DNA from: JANXXV01 sp038200305
GTDB lineage: Bacteria > Acidobacteriota > Terriglobia > Bryobacterales > Bryobacteraceae
DNA length: 29,534 bases
Direction: 5' to 3'
NCBI GenBank assembly: GCA_038200305.1
Contig: JBBPYD010000046.1
Coordinates: 1 to 29,534, forward strand
Under the pieces are notes generated by a model. That model made no database searches. It was not told the DNA's origin and saw only the letters and a program-made list of their open reading frames with translations. Positions within the stretch are counted from its first letter, which is position 1; each line of letters begins with the position of its first letter. This document shows positions 23,645 through 29,534 of this stretch, piece after piece. The position numbers were made by a program, and so were the translations under genes.

Positions 23645-25836
23645 CTTATATAAACAAACTCGTCGGTGTTGAAGAGTAGCCACGCGAGCCCCTTCAGCCG
23701 GGCCGGATCGTTTTCCACATAGGTCAGCGCATGATCCTTTTCTGGCGGGGAAGGGGGGCGGCCAATCGTCAGTTTGTAGCCCAGGTCTACCGCCGTGTTG
23801 AGATCGCCCGCCGAATCTTTTTCCATGCGGGCGGCCAACTTGGCAGATGCCTTATCCACCTCCTGACTGTTCATCATGAACAACGATTGCGGGGCGGTGA
23901 CGGTTTGGGTTCGCAGTGGGCACGGAGTTCTTCCATCGTCCACGTCATAGGATTGCAGGAAGTTGGGCACCACCTCACGGCTGGTGGAGTAGCCACGAAC
24001 CATGTAAGCGCCACGCCGGTTTGTCTTAGCATCGGCGGGAGGCGGCCGGACTCCGCCGCCGCGGCGTCCCGGAGTTTCGGGACTGGGGTCAAACGAAGGT
24101 CCACCAACCTTTAAATCCAGATCGCCCGAAGCCGATAAGATCGAATCCCAAATAGGTTCCGCTTCCAGGCGTTGCAAACGATAGTGCCAGAGATACGTGT
24201 CTTCCGGGTCTGCCTTGGTATTTGCAGCCAATGCCGTCCCGCCCGGCTCGGACGCCAGCTTGTAGGTTTCGGAAGTCACCATCAGCCGGTGCATTTCCTT
24301 CATGCTGAAGTTGCGCTTCACGAACTCGGATGCAAGCCAATCGAGCATCTCCGGATTGAAAGGGGCGCCACCCAGCTTTCCGAAATCGCTGGACAGCTTG
24401 TGGATGCCTTCCCCGAAATGCCACTGCCACATCCGATTCACCGTTACGCGGGCAAACATCGTGTTTTTCGGCGATGTGAGCCAATCGGAGAAGGCAGCGA
24501 GCCGGCCTTCGCGGAAATCCATCTTCTCCGGAGCGAACGGCCAGCCTGGCTCCACGGGATGTGTCTTCTCCGGACGCTCCGGATCGCCGCTGGTAAGGAT
24601 GTAGCTCTTCTCAGTCTCCCTTTTTGAATCAGCCTCAACGGTCCAGAACGCGGGAAGTGCGCCGCCGCCCGCTGCCCCACCCCGGCCACCGCCATTAGCG
24701 GCTAGTTCCTGCTGCAGTTCCTTGTATTTCTTGCGATCCGCTTCCGGGAGTGCTTCCTGAATCTTGTCCGGATCGATACGCAGGACGGGGAAGTAGTCGT
24801 CCGCGATCTTTTGTTCCGGTACGGTCCGTTCCTTTTCCGGCTTGAGGATAATCGCTTTTACATCGGGGGGCAACATAACGACCCGGTCTTCGTAAAGCTT
24901 CTTCTTCACCGGAGCGATAAAATCGTTCAGCGCCTTCTCATACGGCGCCCGCTTTTTCTGAACTTCTTCAAGTTGCTTGCCCTTCGCCATGATCTCGGCC
25001 GGGGTGGCCAGCACCACCTTCCTGACCACCAGAGGATCGAAGAGCGCTTTCATGGAATAGAAATCTTTCTGCTTGATGGGGTCGTACATGTGGTCGTGGC
25101 ACTTGGCGCATCCAACCGTCAAGCCCATGAACGCCGTGGATACCGTTTCGACGGCGACGATCGGCATCTCCTGCGTATTCTTGCCGTCGCGGATCACATC
25201 CCCGCGGGACAGGAATCCGAGAGCGAACATGTCCTCAGGACGGGGTTCCAGGGGGCTGCGAACTCCAGTATTCGAAACCTGGGTTCGCTCCGTAGTGCGG
25301 TATCCGGTTAGCTGAGTCCGTACAAACTGATCGTAGGGGATGTCCGAATTCAGAGAATGGATCATCCAGTCACGCCATAAGTAGATGCCCTGCGCCGCGA
25401 TCATCCGTTCATCGGCGTCGGAATAGCGTAAAATGTCCAGCCAGTGCCGGGCATAACGGACTCCGTGTTGCTCGTTGGCCAGCAACTTATCGACTACCTT
25501 TTCGTAGGCATCCGTAGATTTATCTTTGAGAAACGCGTCCTGCTCCTCAGGAGTTGGCGGAATTCCGATCAAGTCCAGATAGACGCGGCGCAATAGAGTC
25601 CGCTTGTCGGCTTGACCTGTAGGAGTAAGCCCCTTGGCCTTGTACTTCGCTGTAATGAACGCATCAATCGGATTGGCTGATTTGGTGAGACCAGTGGGAA
25701 CTGGAGGGTTGGCGACGGGGGTTAGAATCCACAGCTTTGGTTTGGCGACGGTGGTGGCAGGTGCGGGTGGCGCGGCCGATGCTGAGACAGCCAGTACGGA
25801 GAGTAGAACCAACGATACAGATCCGAGCGAAAACAC
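23641..25836 (-). CDS. DUF1549/DUF1553 (PSCyt2/PSD1-type) secreted protein with CxxCH motif
   Basis: 731 residues from GTG 25836, set by GGAGG 8 bases upstream. Signal peptide FSLGSVSLVLLSVLAVSASA. DUF1549 (about 45-260): RTLLRRVYLDLIGIPPTPEE, YARHWLDILRYSDADE, FLSRGDVIRDGKNT, then VGCAKCHDHMYDPI with Cys243, Cys246 and His247, the haem-c-like CxxCH typical of this family. DUF1553 (about 440-720): FSDWLTSPKNTMFARVTVNR, MWQWHFGEGIHKLSSDFGKL, RTQTVTAPQSLFMMNSQEV, DEFVYIR. No separate N-terminal cytochrome domain is present. Function is not established; the family is usually tied to breakdown of complex carbon by the planctomycete-type secreted systems. Coupled to DUF1501 by a 4-base overlap. 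Confidence 0.93.
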   Translation of the reverse strand: MFSLGSVSLVLLSVLAVSASAAPPAPATTVAKPKLWILTPVANPPVPTGLTKSANPIDAFITAKYKAKGLTPTGQADKRTLLRRVYLDLIGIPPTPEEQDAFLKDKSTDAYEKVVDKLLANEQHGVRYARHWLDILRYSDADERMIAAQGIYLWRDWMIHSLNSDIPYDQFVRTQLTGYRTTERTQVSNTGVRSPLEPRPEDMFALGFLSRGDVIRDGKNTQEMPIVAVETVSTAFMGLTVGCAKCHDHMYDPIKQKDFYSMKALFDPLVVRKVVLATPAEIMAKGKQLEEVQKKRAPYEKALNDFIAPVKKKLYEDRVVMLPPDVKAIILKPEKERTVPEQKIADDYFPVLRIDPDKIQEALPEADRKKYKELQQELAANGGGRGGAAGGGALPAFWTVEADSKRETEKSYILTSGDPERPEKTHPVEPGWPFAPEKMDFREGRLAAFSDWLTSPKNTMFARVTVNRMWQWHFGEGIHKLSSDFGKLGGAPFNPEMLDWLASEFVKRNFSMKEMHRLMVTSETYKLASEPGGTALAANTKADPEDTYLWHYRLQRLEAEPIWDSILSASGDLDLKVGGPSFDPSPETPGRRGGGVRPPPADAKTNRRGAYMVRGYSTSREVVPNFLQSYDVDDGRTPCPLRTQTVTAPQSLFMMNSQEVDKASAKLAARMEKDSAGDLNTAVDLGYKLTIGRPPSPPEKDHALTYVENDPARLKGLAWLLFNTDEFVYIR

Positions 25837-25878
25837 GATTCACGCCTCCAGAGCGGCGCTAGTGCGCCCAGCATCCCC

Positions 25879-25907
25879 ATCGTAACGGGCAAGTCCAGGT
25901 CAGTCAA
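25879..25907 (-). promoter_or_regulatory. Sigma-70-like promoter of the DUF1549-DUF1501 operon
   Basis: Minus strand TTGACT (25907-25902), exactly 17 bases, then TACGAT (25884-25879). Start of transcription would be near 25872, with GGAGG at 25849-25845 and GTG at 25836. It is the best-formed promoter in the window. Confidence 0.65.
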
Positions 25908-25926
25908 TACAGTAAACACCCAGGAG

Positions 25927-27189
25927 TTATTTCATAACGGCTGCGGACACCATCTCCAAAATCCTTCTCACACCATCGTCCGTTCCAATTGGACCATCGC
26001 TGAACTGGCTGCGTGCGGCGGGTTTCCATCGATCGCGAGAGCCATCATAAGGGTAGTTTTGAGGCAAACCCGTGAGCGCCGGATTATACTGCTGGCCGCT
26101 ACCCGCCATCTTGTAGATCACCAGGTCTAACGAAGGTACGACCATAATTCCATAGCCACCGCCGCCCGATTTGAAGAAGGCATCCTTCGGCGCGCCAGCA
26201 ACGTGCCCGTCTGCATTCAGTTCAAACATCAATCCGAAGGGAGCGTGCTTTTGATAGGCGGAAGGCTTGCCGCATGCTTCGATGTAAGCCGCGGGAACCA
26301 GTTGCTGCGTGCCCCAGCGGCCTTTGTGCAGAATCATATAAAGGAACCGGAGATTGTCAGTAGAGCGGATCGCCGTATCGGCGCCGCCCGGCGTGTGTGC
26401 CAGCGTATTCTCGCCTCGGTGCATCGCATATCCCCACTGTCCCCATCCCATCGGCTTTGCCAGCTTCTCATCGATGTACTGCTGCATTTCCATTCCCACC
26501 AGATGGCGAAGAACGATGGATGCGACGTGCGGCGACTGCGACGTGTAGGAGTAACCGTCACCTGGGTTGGTCCACAGAGGGGTGTGAAGCGCGCTGAGAT
26601 CCTGGTAGTCCGCACGTATGGCCGCGCGGTCCGGCCGAGGCATCGGCTCCAGTTTCACGGAAGGCTCGAAATTGACGAAACCGGGGTTGCCGCCTTCCCC
26701 GTGCAGCCCGGCAGCCATGCTCAGCAACTGGCCGAGGGTGATGTCAGCCTTGCGTGGGTCATCGAGCGGCAACGCCTCGGGCAGGTATTTCTCATTGAAC
26801 ACTTTCGTATCGAGGCCCTGCGGAATCCGGCCGTGTTTTTCGTTAAGCATGATTCCGCAAGCGATGCTGGTGTAAGCCTTGCCAACGGACGCCATGGCCG
26901 GGTTAGCTTCACGGTTGCCTTTGCCATAATACTTTTCATACACGAGATAGCCGTGCCTGACTACCAGCAAACCGCCGTGTTGGCTGCTGCGGGAAGCGTA
27001 CTCGAATGCCTGATCGAGTTTCGCGACATCCATACCGCCGGTCTTCAGAATTTCGGCCGGGCTTTTCAATGTGCGCCAGCCGCCGTTCGAATCCGGAGGA
27101 GGAAAATACTCGTCAGCTCCGATGAGCGGAAGTGGCGCAGTCACAAAAGTAAAAAACAGGACCAGACGTTGAGTGGATGACTTCGTCAT
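25927..27189 (-). CDS. Secreted serine hydrolase of the beta-lactamase/class C (EstB-like) family
   Basis: 420 residues from ATG 27189, 7 bases after the upstream receptor stop; the open frame continues upstream only within the receptor gene. Signal peptide TKSSTQRLVLFFTFVTAPLPLIGAD. The catalytic SxxK is SVGK (Ser101, Lys104) in MASVGKAYTSIACG; the YxN-like tyrosine block is GDGYSYTSQSP (Tyr213/Tyr215). GGGGYGIMVVPSLDLVIYKM near the end stands where the KTG strand region sits. GWGQWGYAMHRGENTLAHTP and FLYMILHKGRWG are common in the family. It could be an esterase, a D-Ala-D-Ala-peptide hydrolase or a broad beta-lactamase-like enzyme; substrate open. Co-transcription with the TonB-dependent receptor suggests that it processes a ligand in the periplasm or at the surface (inference). 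Confidence 0.9.
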   Translation of the reverse strand: MTKSSTQRLVLFFTFVTAPLPLIGADEYFPPPDSNGGWRTLKSPAEILKTGGMDVAKLDQAFEYASRSSQHGGLLVVRHGYLVYEKYYGKGNREANPAMASVGKAYTSIACGIMLNEKHGRIPQGLDTKVFNEKYLPEALPLDDPRKADITLGQLLSMAAGLHGEGGNPGFVNFEPSVKLEPMPRPDRAAIRADYQDLSALHTPLWTNPGDGYSYTSQSPHVASIVLRHLVGMEMQQYIDEKLAKPMGWGQWGYAMHRGENTLAHTPGGADTAIRSTDNLRFLYMILHKGRWGTQQLVPAAYIEACGKPSAYQKHAPFGLMFELNADGHVAGAPKDAFFKSGGGGYGIMVVPSLDLVIYKMAGSGQQYNPALTGLPQNYPYDGSRDRWKPAARSQFSDGPIGTDDGVRRILEMVSAAVMK

Positions 27190-27196
27190 GAGATCG

Positions 27197-29533
27197 CTAG
27201 AATTGAAACCGCAAGCTGAATTCGATGTTCCTGGGGTTGTTCGTTTGCGGATTCGTGATCCGGCCAAATGTCGAGCTGGAAATATTGTTGGTGATGCTTC
27301 CCAGCAAGTGCCGGTTGGCGACGTTGAAGGCCGAGCCGCGGAATTCAAGAGTCCGGCGCTCACTTAGGATATTCCAAATTTTGCTGAGCGCCACATCTTC
27401 GTTCAACTGAACCGGCTGGCGGAGCTGGGCGATGAAAGGGGGCGTGTTGCCGAAAACACCATTGGCGGGCTGTACAAAAGCCGCCGGATTGATGTAGGGG
27501 CTGGCCGGATTTTTGGGATCCCAGTTGGGATTATAGAGAGGCTGGCCGGGCACAAAACTGGCGCGGACCGTGCCGCTGCTTGCGCCATACAAAGTCTGCG
27601 AGGCCACCACTTGCAACGGCGTACCGCTCTGATACCGTTGCACGCCCGAGGTCTTCCAATTTCCCAGGATCGCGTTTACTACCGGATTCCAGTTATTGCC
27701 GAACGGCTTTCCTTTACCGAACGGCAGTTCATAGATGTAGGCCAACGCGAGAACATGAGGCCGATCATTGGTGCTAATAGCCTTTTCCTGAACGTAGGAA
27801 TAGACGTTCTGAGCGGTCACGTTGTTGATGAGCTTCGAGAACGTGTAGGCCACCGAAGCATAGAGTCCTTTATTAAAGCGGTGCTCAAAGCTGGTCTCCA
27901 ATGCGTTATAGGTGCTGTGTCCGTCGTTGGATGTGCCGTTGATATTGCCGTTGTACTGGGGATACGGCCGAAGCGCCTGAGCCAAAGTCTGATTGGCGGG
28001 AAAATTTGCGTATGGCACTTTGAACCCAGTTGCAATGACTTTCGGATCGCTTACGGGCGTGTTGAGAAGCGTTCCGTAGATCCCGATGTATCTGGGATCC
28101 AACTGGTTGAAATTTTGCGTGGCAAGAAACTTCATCCCGTAGTTGGCATGGAAGCTGGCCCGCAATAAGGTAGCTTGGCTAAAGCTGTGCTCAACGGTGA
28201 GATTGTAGTCGGTGAAGTAGCCCACGCGGCCTGCCTCTCCGGCCTTGTACTGTACGCTCAGGCTGTTCGCCAGAGTAGGACTGATCACGGGTGGCCGGCC
28301 TGCGTCAACCAGCGATCCAAACTCGTTGAAGCCGTTCCTGAACTGAAAAGCGATTCCGCTCGAAAGGTAATTGCCCGGAGCGCTGAACGACCCTCCGAAG
28401 CCCTGGATGCCCTGGTCGGCATTGTTGTCTTCGCGGTTGCTGTCGTACATGATCGCTCCACCACCGCGAATCACAGTCTTAGACGATACCTGGTAAGCAA
28501 AGCCCAAGCGAGGTCCGAACGCATTCTTTCTGGTCTGCTGCAGCCGGCTGTTCCCGGTCCGGCCAGGACCGTTACCCGCGAATTCCAGCGCGCCCAGCAG
28601 TCCTCCCGCCGCCGGATTAGCAAGTGACGGATTAAAGTTGCTCAACTGGTCACGCGCTTCATAGCGGGCGAATGGCAGATCGTAGCGCAAGCCCAAATTG
28701 AGGGTTAGCTTGCGATTCACCTTGATGTCGTCCTGCACAAACCAGGCGTAGTAATCGAACAGCATATTGATGTTGGCGCTGTAATTGAAACTGCCGCCGC
28801 TGGCCAATCCCAGTAAAAAAGATGCGTAACTGATGCCCGTGGTGCCGCCCACGCCCGGGTTTGCGGTGGACGCGGCGCTCGTTGACACCGTCCCTACGCA
28901 ACCGTTGCAATCGAGACGCGCATAGCTGACGTGCGCGTACTCCATTCCGAACTTTAAGCTGTGCTTGCCTTTCAGCCACGCCACCTGGTCGCTCATGTTG
29001 TACGTGCGGCCTGGCGATCTAGTGGAAACGTTGCTGCTATAGTTTCCAAATTCAGTTTGGTAGACGGTGTAGTTAGGCGCTTTATCGGCGCTTACACCCT
29101 TGGCCAATGTCGCCTGGCGATAGGCGTCGTCAACGCGCTGATTACCCTGTTCGCCGAGATCGCGCTGGTTATATCCAAATGTGAAGTGATTCAGCAGGCT
29201 GGGCGTCGCAATATAGTCGGTATTGAAGCGGACCCACTTGGTGGTGCCGAATTCTTGGAAACCTTCGCCTAATTGGCCGGGGACAGGGCCTAAGAGCGGG
29301 TAACTGTTGAAGTATTGTCTGCTGAAGAGACCATTGAAACGAAGTTTGGCGGAAGCGTTGAAGTCGCCTTTGATCGCGTATACGGCTTGGTTTTCGCCCG
29401 GAGTCCGCGTACCATTGCTCACGCCGAGAGTGTTGTTGAAAATCTGATTCGGGTTGCCAGGTTGGGGTACATATTTCAGAATGTAAGCGGCGATCGGGTC
29501 GATTCGATTTGCGCAAATGACGTTCAGCACGCC
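27197..29533 (-). CDS. TonB-dependent receptor, Oar-like, partial (N-terminus beyond the window)
   Basis: At least 778 residues; the frame is open to the right edge, so the signal peptide, carboxypeptidase-regulatory-like domain and plug are missing. The visible part is the barrel, with family phrases also seen in the two complete receptors here: NHFTFGYNQRDLGEQGNQRV, HSLKFGMEYAHVSYARLDCN, LTLNLGLRYDLPFARYEARD, AYTFSKLINNVTAQNVYSYV, AYIYELPFGKGKPFGNNWNP and YQSGTPLQVVASQT. It ends FSLRFQF with an aromatic last residue. An internal GTG near 29530 is not the start. The barrel holds one short Cys pair region (LDCNGCVGTVS). The serine hydrolase follows after 7 bases. Confidence 0.92.
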   Translation of the reverse strand, partial: GVLNVICANRIDPIAAYILKYVPQPGNPNQIFNNTLGVSNGTRTPGENQAVYAIKGDFNASAKLRFNGLFSRQYFNSYPLLGPVPGQLGEGFQEFGTTKWVRFNTDYIATPSLLNHFTFGYNQRDLGEQGNQRVDDAYRQATLAKGVSADKAPNYTVYQTEFGNYSSNVSTRSPGRTYNMSDQVAWLKGKHSLKFGMEYAHVSYARLDCNGCVGTVSTSAASTANPGVGGTTGISYASFLLGLASGGSFNYSANINMLFDYYAWFVQDDIKVNRKLTLNLGLRYDLPFARYEARDQLSNFNPSLANPAAGGLLGALEFAGNGPGRTGNSRLQQTRKNAFGPRLGFAYQVSSKTVIRGGGAIMYDSNREDNNADQGIQGFGGSFSAPGNYLSSGIAFQFRNGFNEFGSLVDAGRPPVISPTLANSLSVQYKAGEAGRVGYFTDYNLTVEHSFSQATLLRASFHANYGMKFLATQNFNQLDPRYIGIYGTLLNTPVSDPKVIATGFKVPYANFPANQTLAQALRPYPQYNGNINGTSNDGHSTYNALETSFEHRFNKGLYASVAYTFSKLINNVTAQNVYSYVQEKAISTNDRPHVLALAYIYELPFGKGKPFGNNWNPVVNAILGNWKTSGVQRYQSGTPLQVVASQTLYGASSGTVRASFVPGQPLYNPNWDPKNPASPYINPAAFVQPANGVFGNTPPFIAQLRQPVQLNEDVALSKIWNILSERRTLEFRGSAFNVANRHLLGSITNNISSSTFGRITNPQTNNPRNIEFSLRFQF

Positions 29534-29534
29534 A

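Noticed and set aside
26203..27180. A 325-codon open frame on the plus strand
   Set aside because: It is the complement of the serine hydrolase, whose catalytic motifs and signal peptide are clear; the plus-strand translation has no recognisable features.
1..29534. tRNA, rRNA, CRISPR array, phage or transposase genes
   Set aside because: I looked for cloverleaf-like segments, regularly spaced direct repeats and transposase or integrase motifs and saw none; the only direct repeats are the A/B pair, which are not spaced like a CRISPR array.

Overview
The window reads as chromosomal DNA of an acidobacterium, most like the Solibacter/Bryobacter group. That placement is an inference from gene content: three very large TonB-dependent receptors with an N-terminal carboxypeptidase-regulatory-like domain (Oar type), a DUF1549/DUF1553 plus DUF1501 gene pair, a UxaC-like amidohydrolase, frequent GTG and TTG starts, and no rRNA or tRNA to anchor taxonomy. 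Coding density is high, with many gene junctions of 4 to 32 overlapping bases.

Layout: (1) 1-1152, the end of an OFA-type MFS transporter facing a secreted protein of unknown role. (2) 1307-4228, a glucuronate-isomerase-like protein, a broken PIN-domain toxin gene and a 3-hydroxyisobutyrate-dehydrogenase-family enzyme. (3) 4229-7802, a structured intergenic element that may be an ncRNA or leader, then a tight dxr-rseP-PEP-mutase-family operon (isoprenoid synthesis, envelope-stress protease, C-C/P-C lyase fold). (4) 7836-10370, a secreted beta-propeller/phosphoesterase fusion. (5) 10374-14711, a divergent pair: an XRE regulator with a periplasmic-binding-protein-like sensor and a TonB-dependent receptor, sharing one symmetric -10 element.

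(6) 14708-16859, on the minus strand, a peptidoglycan amidase-like membrane-anchored protein overlapping by 32 bases a bacterial actin-like ATPase with an altered phosphate-2 loop. I consider this the best candidate for an under-described system, probably linked to the cell wall. (7) 16860-17779, about 0.9 kb without a credible gene, holding two copies of a two-part noncoding repeat plus strong hairpins. (8) 17780-22097, a TonB-dependent receptor overlapping a secreted TPR protein. (9) 22241-25836, the DUF1549/DUF1553 and DUF1501 pair with a 4-base overlap and a good sigma-70-like promoter. (10) 25927-29534, a third TonB-dependent receptor (running off the window) followed after 7 bases by a secreted serine hydrolase.

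A recurring theme is that each Oar-like receptor has its own close partner (regulator, TPR protein, serine hydrolase). A second theme is that several genes have a -10-like hexamer only 4 to 10 bases ahead of the start codon and no Shine-Dalgarno sequence, which suggests leaderless transcripts. All functions are read from sequence motifs without any database search.
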